Below are positions 34,991 to 43,582 of a stretch of DNA of 64,000 nucleotides, piece after piece. Numbering within the stretch: position 1 is the first letter of the stretch; the number at the start of each line of letters is the position of its first letter. The notes below the pieces were generated by a model. That model saw nothing but the letters and a program-made list of their open reading frames with translations, did no database searches and was not told where the DNA came from. This DNA comes from Paenibacillus montanisoli. Its GTDB lineage: Bacteria > Bacillota > Bacilli > Paenibacillales > Paenibacillaceae. The DNA lies in NCBI RefSeq assembly GCF_003268025.1, contig NZ_QLUW01000004.1, forward strand, positions 62,001-126,000. The letters are read 5' to 3'. The position numbers and the translations under genes were made by a program.

Positions 34991-35136
34991 AAAAGCAAAA
35001 AGGTTATGGAAGTCAATGAGTACTAAACGGAAACACCTACAAGAGCCGGGCATAAATAAACGTGGACCTAGGCGAAGAATTAGTAGACGGCGGAAGAAGC
35101 CACAATCCAGAAGACGGCTACAATAGCTCAAAACAG

Positions 35137-35180
35137 TAAAAAAATCTGTCCCTTCACGGCGCCTTTCGTGAGGGACAGAT
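35137..35180 (-). terminator. Terminator of the DUF5677 gene
   Basis: ATCTGTCCCTTCACG pairs with CGTGAGGGACAGAT (one bulge) and on the minus strand is followed by seven T. It lies 40 bases after the stop at 35220. Confidence 0.85.
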
Positions 35181-35219
35181 CCTTCTACAGTCTATGATAC
35201 GGCTACATAAGAAGACTAT

Positions 35220-36095
35220 CTATCTGTTTGATCTACCTTGTTCTGAACGCATAAGTATCGCTAATTGAGCGAATTCGTGTCTAAAAGCAGGCAGATTCTC
35301 AGGGTAAAATCTTGAGACAATCAGCAATGCTGACTTCCATAAGTAATTCTGAGCCATTCTTAAGATGGTAGCTGGATTTTCATATGTTCGAATTGGTCTA
35401 AGAAAACCCTCACCGTCAATGTGCTCAAGCGATTTAATTGCATTCAACGAATGGGTTTCAAGCGAGTACATAAAGTAGAGCAAATCATATTCAGCTTGCA
35501 TGTCCACCTTCGTCGCAAGCTTACGAATGGATCGTGGTCCGTTGTACAGTGAGAACCAGTTTACTTTTCCTTGTCTGTGTCTCTCCAAGTCATTCCATTT
35601 ACGATTAATACCTTGCATCCATGATGAATTCAGTTTAACTTTCACTCGCCGTAATTCTTCTTCTACTTGATCATGATCAATAGATGAATCATCGCCCAGG
35701 AAATCGACTACGACTCGTCCAATATCCGTTGTGGGAAGCAGCCTTTCCAAGATATCCTTCTTAGACCTTAACCAGCCTACATAATAGCATTTAGCTCTTC
35801 GCTCGGTATCACCTTGTATAAGGTAAGCCAAGCAAACGGTATTTTCAAAAAGATCCCGCAAAATGGATTGCGCAGCATGCTCAGCACCTTGCTCAATAGT
35901 CACAAAGATTGCGTCCGCTTTCTCAATGGCTTTACGAAAGAGTAGCGCGCTAGTAATGGTTTCAGTAGGTACAGTTTGACCGTCAAATCGATAAATAATT
36001 TCATCGCACTTATCGATGCTGTTGTTTATTAATTCCCCGAGCTTATCTAATTCTTGCTTCGCTTCTCCATTCAAAATATGACGCTCTAGCCCCAT
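35220..36095 (-). CDS. DUF5677-like helical protein
   Basis: A 291-residue, almost entirely helical protein. The segment AAQSILRDLFENTVCLAYLI then ERRAKCYYVGWLRSKKDI matches the DUF5677 pattern ('..R.l.E....l.yl...........r...y'). Late helices contain YDLLYFMYSLETHSLNAI. The ATG at 36095 is chosen (GGAGGGGG six bases upstream) rather than the TTG five codons earlier. Function unknown; such proteins are common in accessory DNA of Firmicutes. Confidence 0.65.
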   Translation of the reverse strand: MGLERHILNGEAKQELDKLGELINNSIDKCDEIIYRFDGQTVPTETITSALLFRKAIEKADAIFVTIEQGAEHAAQSILRDLFENTVCLAYLIQGDTERRAKCYYVGWLRSKKDILERLLPTTDIGRVVVDFLGDDSSIDHDQVEEELRRVKVKLNSSWMQGINRKWNDLERHRQGKVNWFSLYNGPRSIRKLATKVDMQAEYDLLYFMYSLETHSLNAIKSLEHIDGEGFLRPIRTYENPATILRMAQNYLWKSALLIVSRFYPENLPAFRHEFAQLAILMRSEQGRSNR

Positions 36096-36147
36096 TGAAA
36101 CCCCCTCCAATTCTCTAGTAATTTCACCCTATCATACAGTCATAATG

Positions 36148-36240
36148 GGAAATCCCGGCCGGAGGCAGCTAAATTCGCGATTCCAGTTTTGCTGACGGAG
36201 GCTACTCTGAATCCGAGGGCATCGCCCCTGCAGTGATTGT
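36148..36240 (+). repeat. Repeat family, module A, copy 4
   Basis: CCCGGCCGGAGGCAGC, ATTCC, TTGCTGACGGAGGC, TGAATCCGAG, then GGCATCGC paired by wobble with GTGATTGTC. Same order as copies at 26329 and 26893. Confidence 0.6.
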
Positions 36241-36344
36241 CTCACTTTCAATCTTCTATAAGTATCTTCTAAAAGCCTCCAGATTTACAGGGTGAAAGTA
36301 TTACAAACTTAAATGGACTGTACTTAGATCTGTCGCAGGCTGCC

Positions 36345-36415
36345 AAAATTCCGACTTGGCGGCCAGAGGCATTCTTGAATCCGAAGATATCGCCCCTGTA
36401 ACGATGTCTTCCTCC
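36345..36415 (+). repeat. Repeat family, module A, copy 5
   Basis: CTGCC, ATTCCGACTTGGCGGCCAG, TTGAATCCGAAG, then GATATCG pairing with CGATGTC and TTCC. Beyond it, 36416-36829 holds only short protein-like scraps (for example a frame ending RKFEEAGFWTWIVEDK at about 36650) and no supported gene. Confidence 0.6.
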
Positions 36416-36829
36416 GAGTATGTATGGCGTTTCTGCATGCTTAGAGGCGCTTGTTTACTTGACTAGCCCAACTGAACGAGCTGGGGGATAAAATCCAAAT
36501 TTTTCATTGGATAGTTGCCAACTCTTCGCATATAATAGGAGAACAAATGTTCCTATGTAAGTGATTTGGATGTCCATCTACTCCAAGCTACCGAACAACG
36601 TAAATTTGAGGAAGCCGGCTTCTGGACGTGGATCGTAGAAGACAAATAGAGCAAGAACTTAAGCTAAATTCAAATCGTTCTGAAATAGTTACGCCTGAAA
36701 AACTAAAGGACTTTTCCCATACGATTATAAACCTAGTCACAGTAAAAGCTAGTAACAATTCAGATCAAATAAGCGTTAAGGACATTGAATTGTTCTTTTA
36801 CACTCCCGATTCACCACATCACATTGAAA

Positions 36830-36855
36830 GAGGAGATCTCTTACGAGATCCCCTC
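36830..36855 (-). terminator. Hairpin downstream of rlmD
   Basis: GAGGAGATCTC and GAGATCCCCTC form an 11-bp stem with one mismatch; CTTTCAATG follows on the minus strand. It is 30 bases after the rlmD stop and marks the edge of the core region. Confidence 0.5.
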
Positions 36856-36885
36856 AAACTCACCGTTACATCTATGTTTTTTACA

Positions 36886-38328
36886 TTATTGTTTCCTAAC
36901 AAGTAGTGAACAGCACTCCACATGCACCGTGTGCGGAAACATATCCACCGGCTGCACCTCAATCGTCCGATAGCCGCCATCCTCCAGCACGCGTAGGTCA
37001 CGGGCTAGTGTCGACGGATTACACGACACATAAATCACCCGCTCCGGTCGCATCGCCAAGATCGTCTCAAGCAGTGCTTCGTCGCAGCCTTTGCGTGGCG
37101 GATCAACAACGATCACATCCGCCACGATTCCTTCTTTGCGCCAGCGCGGGATGACAACTTCGGCTGGACCGGCCTCGAAGGAGGCATTCTCGATGCTGTT
37201 CAACGCCGCGTTACGCTCCGCATCCGCGATAGCCTCCGGCACTATCTCAACACCGTAGACATGGCCAGCCTTGCGCGCCAAGAACAACGAAATCGTCCCA
37301 ATGCCGCAATAGGCATCAATCACTCGCTCATTCCCCGTCAAAGCAGCATACTCTACCGCCTTGCAGTACAACTCCACCGTTTGTACAGGGTTCACCTGGT
37401 AGAACGAACGTGCCGAGATCGCGAAACGGATGCCGTCGAGTTCATCGTAGATGACCTCGCTGCCCCACAGCACGCGGGTCACGTCGCCGAAGATAACATT
37501 GGTATTGCGCTTATTCACGTTTTGCACAATACTCTTCACATTCGGCACTGCCTCGCGAATCCGCTCAACCCAGCGATCCACCTGCGGGATTCGATCCCCG
37601 TTTGTGATCAGCACGATCATTGCTTCACCGGATACAAAGCCGACACGCGTCATAACATGACGCAGTAACCCGCGGCCTGTCTCCTCGTTGTAGGCCGTAA
37701 TATCGAGCTCGCGGCCAATCTCCTTCACTCGCGCCACGATCTCGTCATTATGCGAGTGCTGAATCATGCACTCGTCCATATCAATAATGCGATGGCTCCC
37801 CCGCGCATAGAAGCCGCCAACAAGGCGCTCCGCCGACACCAAACCATCGCCGTCCCCGCCTGTCGCCACAGCGGCCATGCCCATCGGCACGGCTGCCTTG
37901 TTCCGATAGCGCCAAGGCTCGTCCATCCCGATCGTCGGGTGGACGACAATTCCCTCATCGCCCGGTCCCGCTGCAACCCGTAGCTTCCCGATCCGCTCCA
38001 AATTGTCCACCACATGCTGCCGCTTCCAAGACAGCTGTGCCTCATAGCTCAAGTGCTGCAGCTGGCAGCCGCCGCACTGCTTATAGATCGCGCACGGCGC
38101 ATCAACGCGGTCCTCACTCTCAACCAGCAGCTCCTGCAGCTTCGCGTAACCATACGTCTTCTTCACCTTCAGCACCTTCGCGCGGACGCGCTCGCCGGGA
38201 AGGGCTCCCTGTATAAAAAGGGTAAAGCCGTCGACACGGCCTACCCCTTCGCCTTCATGCGTCAAGCCGACAATGTCGACGGTGACTTCTTCATTTTTGC
38301 TTACCGGTACTTGCAGCTTGTTGCTCAT
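36886..38328 (-). CDS. rlmD: 23S rRNA (uracil-5-)-methyltransferase, RlmD/RlmCD type
   Basis: A 480-residue SAM-dependent RNA methyltransferase of the TrmA/RumA family that makes 5-methyluridine in 23S rRNA. It has an N-terminal TRAM domain ([18 protein letters not shown]), the Fe-S cysteine motif [15 protein letters not shown] and the methylase motifs [13 protein letters not shown] and VDPPRKGC. The nucleophile and general base lie near [13 protein letters not shown]. Single-copy Firmicutes enzymes often modify two sites (RlmCD). It follows dagK by 48 bases, the same order as yerQ-yefA in Bacillus subtilis. The GC-rich codon use contrasts with the island immediately to its left. Confidence 0.92.
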   Translation of the reverse strand: MSNKLQVPVSKNEEVTVDIVGLTHEGEGVGRVDGFTLFIQGALPGERVRAKVLKVKKTYGYAKLQELLVESEDRVDAPCAIYKQCGGCQLQHLSYEAQLSWKRQHVVDNLERIGKLRVAAGPGDEGIVVHPTIGMDEPWRYRNKAAVPMGMAAVATGGDGDGLVSAERLVGGFYARGSHRIIDMDECMIQHSHNDEIVARVKEIGRELDITAYNEETGRGLLRHVMTRVGFVSGEAMIVLITNGDRIPQVDRWVERIREAVPNVKSIVQNVNKRNTNVIFGDVTRVLWGSEVIYDELDGIRFAISARSFYQVNPVQTVELYCKAVEYAALTGNERVIDAYCGIGTISLFLARKAGHVYGVEIVPEAIADAERNAALNSIENASFEAGPAEVVIPRWRKEGIVADVIVVDPPRKGCDEALLETILAMRPERVIYVSCNPSTLARDLRVLEDGGYRTIEVQPVDMFPHTVHVECCSLLVRKQ

Positions 38329-38376
38329 TGTTCTTAACCCGCTCCGTTTTCCTCAGTTCAGTTGTCACGCCTAAAC

Positions 38377-39291
38377 CTATTTATAAGTTGAATTGCCGGC
38401 TTCGTCCACGATAATGTCCAGATGCGACGGCAGCACCTTGAACGTGCATGGCAGCGTCCCGCCATACTCCCCGTCCAGGTTCAGCTGCACGTAGTCCGGC
38501 GTCGTCACCACGAGCTCGCTCGTGCGGAAATGCACCACGTGCGGATCGTTCAGATGCTCGCCGCGCAGCGCCAGCGACGCCAGGCGGATGAACTCGCCGA
38601 GGTTGCACTTCTTCAAGACGACGACGTCGAACAGGCCGTCGCTCAAGCTTGCCTCCGGGGCCAGCTTCTCGAAGCCGCCGACGGAGTTGCTGTTACAGAT
38701 GAGGAACAGCATGATCTCCTCATGGATCTCGCCGATTTCCTTAGCCTGGAGCCGCAGCTCGGTTGGCCGCAGGCGGGTCATTTTCTCAAGGCCCTTCATA
38801 TAATAGGCCAGCTGCCCGATCATCGTCTTCAGCTTGCTCGGCACCTCGTAGGTCAGCTCCGTCAAGGAGCCGCCGCCGGCAATGTTGATAAAATACCGAT
38901 TATTCGCCCGTCCCAAATCGATCGGCCGCGTGTACTGCTGGGTGATGAGATCGCACGCGTACTCCCAGTGCTTCGGAATGCCGAGCGCCCGGGCAAAATC
39001 ATTCGTCGTCCCCAGCGGCAAAATCCCGAGCGGCGGCCGCACGTCCTTCTCCGCCAAGCCGTTGATCACTTCATACAGCGTGCCGTCGCCGCCCGCCGCG
39101 ATAATCAAATCAAAGCCGCGGTCCGCAGCATCCGCCGCCGCGATCGTCGCATCGCCTTCGCTCGCCGTCGCATGGCAGCTCGTCTCGATGCCGCCGCGTT
39201 CCAGTCGCTGCAGGATATCCGGCAGCCGCCGCTTGATTTCCTCCCGCCCGGACGTCGGGTTATAAATCAGTCTCGCCCTCTTAATCGTCAA
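38377..39291 (-). CDS. dagK: Diacylglycerol kinase (lipid kinase)
   Basis: A 304-residue soluble lipid kinase recycling diacylglycerol to phosphatidic acid. It has the N-terminal YNPTSGREEI, the nucleotide motif AAGGDGTLYEVINGL near residues 65-80, LPLGTTNDFARAL, and the C-terminal beta-sandwich (LNLDGEYGG). Start is TTG 39291 with GGAGGTGG upstream. It is upstream of rlmD in a probable operon; the 186 bases separating it from cbiX show no clear hairpin. Confidence 0.9.
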   Translation of the reverse strand: MTIKRARLIYNPTSGREEIKRRLPDILQRLERGGIETSCHATASEGDATIAAADAADRGFDLIIAAGGDGTLYEVINGLAEKDVRPPLGILPLGTTNDFARALGIPKHWEYACDLITQQYTRPIDLGRANNRYFINIAGGGSLTELTYEVPSKLKTMIGQLAYYMKGLEKMTRLRPTELRLQAKEIGEIHEEIMLFLICNSNSVGGFEKLAPEASLSDGLFDVVVLKKCNLGEFIRLASLALRGEHLNDPHVVHFRTSELVVTTPDYVQLNLDGEYGGTLPCTFKVLPSHLDIIVDEAGNSTYK

Positions 39292-39477
39292 CTAGACCAC
39301 CTCCGGCACCTTCAGCCCGGGCCGTGTACGGCAGCGCCTTCCGCGCATCCGTCAACACGGCAGCCGGCTTACTGCTGCCCGTATCTTCTCTCGTGTTCAC
39401 TATCCTCTACTATACACCTAAATGGCAAACTTCCCAAATGTGAACGCCCAGTTTATTCCAAAATTTAACCAAAGCTG

Positions 39478-40260
39478 TTACGAGGAAGTGAACGAAGATA
39501 GCCAGCACCCGACCTGACGCTCCATCCAGCGGACGATACACGGATGCGGCAGCAGCGCGCGGCCGTTGTACCGGTAGTCGAGACCTTCAAGCCGCCCCGG
39601 AATGACGGTACGCGTAAAATAGCCCTCGCTCAAAAACAGCGGCACCACGATGAAGACGTCGCCCGGGTACCGCCGCTGCAGCGCGCGCAGCCGGCAAGCC
39701 GCCTGGTTGGGCAGCAGCATCGCGATGTCCGCGCCGGCGAACCCGCCGAGCTCGCGCACCCGCTCCGCGAGCTGCGTCATGCCGCTGCGCCAGCGGCCGT
39801 GAAACACCGCTTCGCGCGAGCCGTGCGCGACGAGCAGCAGCCGCTCCCGCGCGGGCTCCGCCGACAGCGAAGCGATATTGCCGAGCAGCAGCTCCGCAAT
39901 ATCCGCGTCGTCGTCGATCGGCAAGCCGAACCGCACGCGCGTGCCGGCGCCGATGCGAAACGGCGCCAGCTCGCCGCTACGCGCCGCCGACACCGGAGCC
40001 ACGCCGAACGCCTGCGCAATGTCGTCCACATGCGTGCTCCCGGACGACACAAAAAGCGGAAGGACGTAAAGCTCCGTCACCCCTTCCGCTTCGAGTCGAT
40101 CTATGCCGTCCTGAATCAGACGTCCTTCTACGATTTCAAGAAAAGCCGATACAACCGGCACCACGGCGTCCAACTTGACCGCCGCGACCGCTTCATCCAC
40201 AAGCTTCACCCAGCCCGCTTCACGCGAGCCGTGGCTGATCACCAACACGCCAGGCTTCAT
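39478..40260 (-). CDS. CbiX/SirB-type chelatase-family protein
   Basis: A 260-residue protein with two CbiX repeats: VLVISHGSREAGWV with the metal-binding His10, and LLLVAHGSREAVFHG in the second half; also YVLPLFVSSGSTHVDDI. Family members insert cobalt or iron into sirohydrochlorin. The start is four bases after the yerC stop, so the two are cotranscribed. No cobalamin or siroheme genes lie nearby, so the substrate cannot be told from context. Arg/Ala-rich codon use fits the GC-rich core. Confidence 0.85.
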   Translation of the reverse strand: MKPGVLVISHGSREAGWVKLVDEAVAAVKLDAVVPVVSAFLEIVEGRLIQDGIDRLEAEGVTELYVLPLFVSSGSTHVDDIAQAFGVAPVSAARSGELAPFRIGAGTRVRFGLPIDDDADIAELLLGNIASLSAEPARERLLLVAHGSREAVFHGRWRSGMTQLAERVRELGGFAGADIAMLLPNQAACRLRALQRRYPGDVFIVVPLFLSEGYFTRTVIPGRLEGLDYRYNGRALLPHPCIVRWMERQVGCWLSSFTSS

Positions 40261-40264
40261 GGCG

Positions 40265-40555
40265 TTAGCGCCCCGAGCGCTCCAGCGCCATTTTGTACCC
40301 GTCGTTGCCGTAGTTGAGGCACCGCTTCACGCGCGAAATCGTCGCCGTGCTCGCGCCGGTCTCTGCTTCAATCTGATTATATGTCGCACCCTTGCCAAGC
40401 ATGCGCGCCACTTCAAGCCGCTGGGACAGCGACTGGATCTCGTTCACCGTGCACAAATCATCGAAGAATATATAGCACTCTTCCACGGACTTCAGCGTCA
40501 AAATCGCCTCGAACAGTTGGTCGATCGCCTTGTCATTCAGCTTCTTCAGTTGCAT
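40265..40555 (-). CDS. yerC: YerC/YecD family TrpR-like DNA-binding protein
   Basis: A 96-residue protein with the TrpR-superfamily HTH: LCTVNEIQSLSQRLEVARML then GATYNQIEAETGASTATISR, which is nearly diagnostic. The start at 40555 (AGGAG about ten bases upstream) gives the usual family length; the open frame is 18 codons longer. Its regulatory target is not settled. It leads the cbiX operon. Confidence 0.88.
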   Translation of the reverse strand: MQLKKLNDKAIDQLFEAILTLKSVEECYIFFDDLCTVNEIQSLSQRLEVARMLGKGATYNQIEAETGASTATISRVKRCLNYGNDGYKMALERSGR

Positions 40556-40789
40556 CTCCCGCTCACTCCTACATGAATTGTAAACTAATTGTAGTCCTTT
40601 CTCTCTCATTATTCAAGCATCACCGTTGCGGCGCTTTACAGAATAGAAGAACAAGTAAACCCTCGCCCATCAGCCGCTGTCCCCCTGCATTAGCCCGAAT
40701 TATTTGCAAAAAGCGGGCATTCGTCCAATCCGTATGTTTGCCTATCCCATAGACTGTTATATAAAAAGCCAAAAAAGGTTGTGATCTGC

Positions 40790-41461
40790 GTGAAATATCG
40801 CTACGATCCGTCCGTCAGAAACTACGAGCAGCCAAACGGCGGGCAAGGTCAAGGCCTGCAGCATGAACGTCAGCGCCAAAATCCAAATCAAAGCCAAAGC
40901 CCCTTCCCGGGCATTCCGGATCCGTTTCAAAGCATCAACAAGAGCGTCGGGCTGAACAAAAGCATCGGCCTCAGCAAAACGCCGGTTCCGTTCTCTTCGG
41001 GGGATTTCTCAAACGGCGTTACGCCATCCATCACGATCCAGCCGGCATCCGGCCAGCAGATCATTCCGCTGCCAGAGTCGGACGGCAATCTCCCAAACGT
41101 GACCGTGATTGAACCTGCGGCGAAGTCCGATTCCAAAGGCGGCTTCAATCTGGCCAACAGCTTAAACGACCTGAAAGGCGTCGTCGATCGGCTAGGCGGC
41201 ATCGACGGCATCGTTACCACGATGGCCAAGGTGCAGAAGGTGGTCGGAAGCATTACGCAGATGGCCCCGCTCATCAAGGTGCTTGCGACGTCCTTGAAAC
41301 CGGAGAAGAAAGGCGCCATCGCCAACGATGACGATGACGCGCCGAAACGCCGCAAGAGGAAGCGCACGGGCTCTGCCAAAGGAAAAGGAGCCGGCGTCAC
41401 GCCGGGCGGCCAGCGGAAGCGAAAGCGCAAACCTACAAGGCCCATACTCCCTCCCGAGTGA
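40790..41461 (+). CDS. YqfQ/VrrA-like protein with basic C-terminus
   Basis: A 223-residue protein: a Gln/Asn/Pro-rich N-terminus, a core of about 60 residues (LNDLKGVVDRLGGIDGIVTT, MAKVQKVVGSITQMAPLIKV) and a strongly basic tail (KRRKRKRTGSAKGKG). The core resembles the YqfQ/VrrA spore-coat-associated family ('..t..vlk.....GPmi....plvk'). The GTG at 40790 is chosen since the sequence before it imitates an extended ribosome site (AAGG..GTGATC). A spore-related role is a guess from resemblance. Confidence 0.6.
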   Translation: MKYRYDPSVRNYEQPNGGQGQGLQHERQRQNPNQSQSPFPGIPDPFQSINKSVGLNKSIGLSKTPVPFSSGDFSNGVTPSITIQPASGQQIIPLPESDGNLPNVTVIEPAAKSDSKGGFNLANSLNDLKGVVDRLGGIDGIVTTMAKVQKVVGSITQMAPLIKVLATSLKPEKKGAIANDDDDAPKRRKRKRTGSAKGKGAGVTPGGQRKRKRKPTRPILPPE

Positions 41462-41469
41462 GGGCAGCA

Positions 41470-41510
41470 ATCGGCCGGAAGCCGCACCACTGCGGCCTTC
41501 GGCCGATTTT
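41470..41510 (+). terminator. Terminator of the YqfQ-like gene
   Basis: ATCGGCCG pairs with CGGCCGAT, with further GC pairs inside, followed by TTTT. Confidence 0.7.
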
Positions 41511-41682
41511 CGCATGCCCTCGCCAGCCGACTCAAGGCAAATCTTCATAAAGAAAACGCTTAAATTAGGTAAAAAGCACCATTCTCTCGACAAATGATCA
41601 TGATAGAATAGTACTCTGTGCACGGGCACAAATTGCGCTTATATTGCACCATACACTAAGGCCAGAGAGGGACAACAACGTC

Positions 41683-43404
41683 ATGAGAGGATCTATTCGA
41701 TTCAAGCTAGTGCTGATTAATTCGATTATTTTGCTTCTGTTCGGCGCCTCAACGATGTTCATGGTCTATTCCAAAATCAAAGCCAGCAACGAGCAAAGCA
41801 TGCAGCAAGAGCTTCACTCGCTGAGCTACCTGCTCGGCAGACTGGTTAGCGTATCGGACGTCAGCTATATCCTCACGAATCCGAGCTCGTCCAATCCAAC
41901 GGCGCTCGCCATGACCGGGGAAATGAATGACCTGATCAAAGAATCCAATTCCGGCATTGCCAATCTGTATCTGGTCAGCACCAAGGACGGCAAGTTATAT
42001 ATTCCGACGATGAGCACGTCTATGATCACGGATACGATGACGTACGGGTCCGAATACACCGGCGGCAGCGAAATCTTTACGAAGGCGGTGCAAGCGGCCT
42101 TCGAAACCAAGAGCATTCAAACAACGGACGTCTATACCAGCTCTACCGGCGAATGGAAGAGCAGCTTCTACCCGGTTCTAGACAACGATAAAGTAGTGGC
42201 CCTCTATGCGATCGATTTCGACGTCTCCAAAACCAACGAGAAAGCTTGGCAGGAGACGGTCAGCGTGGTGGGCATCATTCTGATTTTCCTGATCGCGTCA
42301 GCCGTGATCATGTTCATTGTCCTCACTCGCATGGTCAAGCCGATCCTGACGCTCGCGAACGCCTCCCGCCGCATCGCCGAAGGCGACTTGTCCGCTCAGC
42401 AAGTCGACGTCCGGACGAAGGACGAGATCGGCACGCTCGCGGCTAATTTCAACGCGATGACGGCTAATTTGCGCACGCTCATCCACCACGTCAAGCTGAA
42501 CGCGGAGCAGGTCGCGGCATCGGCCGAGGAGCTGACGGCAAGCGCCGAACAAACGAGCCGGGCGACGGACCATATTACGAAATCCGTGCAGGAAATGGCG
42601 GTCAGCTCGGACAAGCAGGTCGCCAGTGTCGATCAAGGCGCCAAGGCGATCCATGACATGTCGAGCGGGGTGCAGCAAATCGCGGCCAGCGCCAGCCACG
42701 TCACGCACATCGCCGCGCAGGCGAACCAATCCGCAGGCCAGGGCAACGTCATCGTGCGGCAAGCCGTAGAACGGATGAACGGGCTGAACGGGACGGTCAG
42801 CGGCTTGACGCAATCGGTGCAGGAGCTCGGCGATCGCTCCTCGCAGATCGGCCAATTCGTCGAGGTCATCACCTCCATCTCGTCGCAGACCAATCTGCTT
42901 GCGCTGAACGCGGCCATCGAAGCCGCGCGGGCAGGCGAGCACGGACGCGGCTTCGGCGTCGTAGCCGGCGAGATCCGCAAGCTATCGGAGCAGACGACCG
43001 AATCCGCCGCGCAGATTGCCGAGGTCGTGGCCATCATCCAGGAGGAAATGACCACAACGCTCCGTACGATGAACCGGGTCAACGCGGAGGTAGTGGATGG
43101 CATCGAGGTCGTGACGATGGCGGGCCAATCGTTCGAAGGGATTCAAGGCGCCATCGCCCAGGTCGCGTCTCAAATCAAGGAAGTGTCGACCGCTTCCCAA
43201 GACATGTCCGAAGGCGCCTCCCAAATCGTGCAAACGATCGATGCCGTGGCCGGCGCCGCGGAATCCGCGGCTGCGGAAACGCAGAACGTATCGGCCGCTT
43301 CGGAGGAGCAGCTGGCCTCCATGCAAGAAATTACGGCATCCGCTACGTATCTCGCCAAGATGGCCGAAGAGCTGCAGGAATTGGTCATGAAATACAAAGT
43401 TTAG
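41683..43404 (+). CDS. Methyl-accepting chemotaxis protein
   Basis: A 573-residue transmembrane receptor. Helix 1 is near residues 9-29 ([20 protein letters not shown]), followed by an extracellular sensor of about 165 residues with a Cache-like end ([13 protein letters not shown]). Helix 2 is [24 protein letters not shown] domain follows ([17 protein letters not shown]), then the signalling coiled coil with the conserved tip [20 protein letters not shown]. Start ATG 41683; the open frame begins 13 codons earlier. It signals through CheW/CheA, which are not in this window. Ligand unknown. Stand-alone gene with its own terminator. Confidence 0.92.
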   Translation: MRGSIRFKLVLINSIILLLFGASTMFMVYSKIKASNEQSMQQELHSLSYLLGRLVSVSDVSYILTNPSSSNPTALAMTGEMNDLIKESNSGIANLYLVSTKDGKLYIPTMSTSMITDTMTYGSEYTGGSEIFTKAVQAAFETKSIQTTDVYTSSTGEWKSSFYPVLDNDKVVALYAIDFDVSKTNEKAWQETVSVVGIILIFLIASAVIMFIVLTRMVKPILTLANASRRIAEGDLSAQQVDVRTKDEIGTLAANFNAMTANLRTLIHHVKLNAEQVAASAEELTASAEQTSRATDHITKSVQEMAVSSDKQVASVDQGAKAIHDMSSGVQQIAASASHVTHIAAQANQSAGQGNVIVRQAVERMNGLNGTVSGLTQSVQELGDRSSQIGQFVEVITSISSQTNLLALNAAIEAARAGEHGRGFGVVAGEIRKLSEQTTESAAQIAEVVAIIQEEMTTTLRTMNRVNAEVVDGIEVVTMAGQSFEGIQGAIAQVASQIKEVSTASQDMSEGASQIVQTIDAVAGAAESAAAETQNVSAASEEQLASMQEITASATYLAKMAEELQELVMKYKV

Positions 43405-43420
43405 TCGAATGAAAATCACG

Positions 43421-43472
43421 AAAAACCCCCAATCCGACACGCTTTTCGCGTGGCGTGATGGGGGATTTTTTT
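43421..43472 (+). terminator. Terminator of the chemotaxis receptor gene
   Basis: AAAAACCCCCA on the left arm pairs with TGGGGGATTTTTTT on the right, with an inner ACACGC/GCGTGG stem. Confidence 0.85.
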
Positions 43473-43582
43473 CGTTTTGTTCACCCAATTAATCCCAACA
43501 TATCCAACGATTCTCCTGTATAATATGGAGTAGAACCTGCCACAGTCAACGGCCAACCACGACCACTTAGGAGCGATGGGTA

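Noticed and set aside
34938-35126. Plus-strand 62-residue Arg/Lys-rich frame as a complete gene
   Set aside because: No ribosome site for its start; only the first codons align with another repeat copy, so it is better read as a decayed recombinase start than as a gene.
36628-36906. Plus-strand 92-residue open frame
   Set aside because: It runs through the rlmD hairpin and into the rlmD 3' end on the opposite strand, has no ribosome site and no recognisable domain.
42298-43488. Long minus-strand open frames opposite the chemotaxis receptor
   Set aside because: Shadows caused by GC-rich codon use of the real plus-strand gene.
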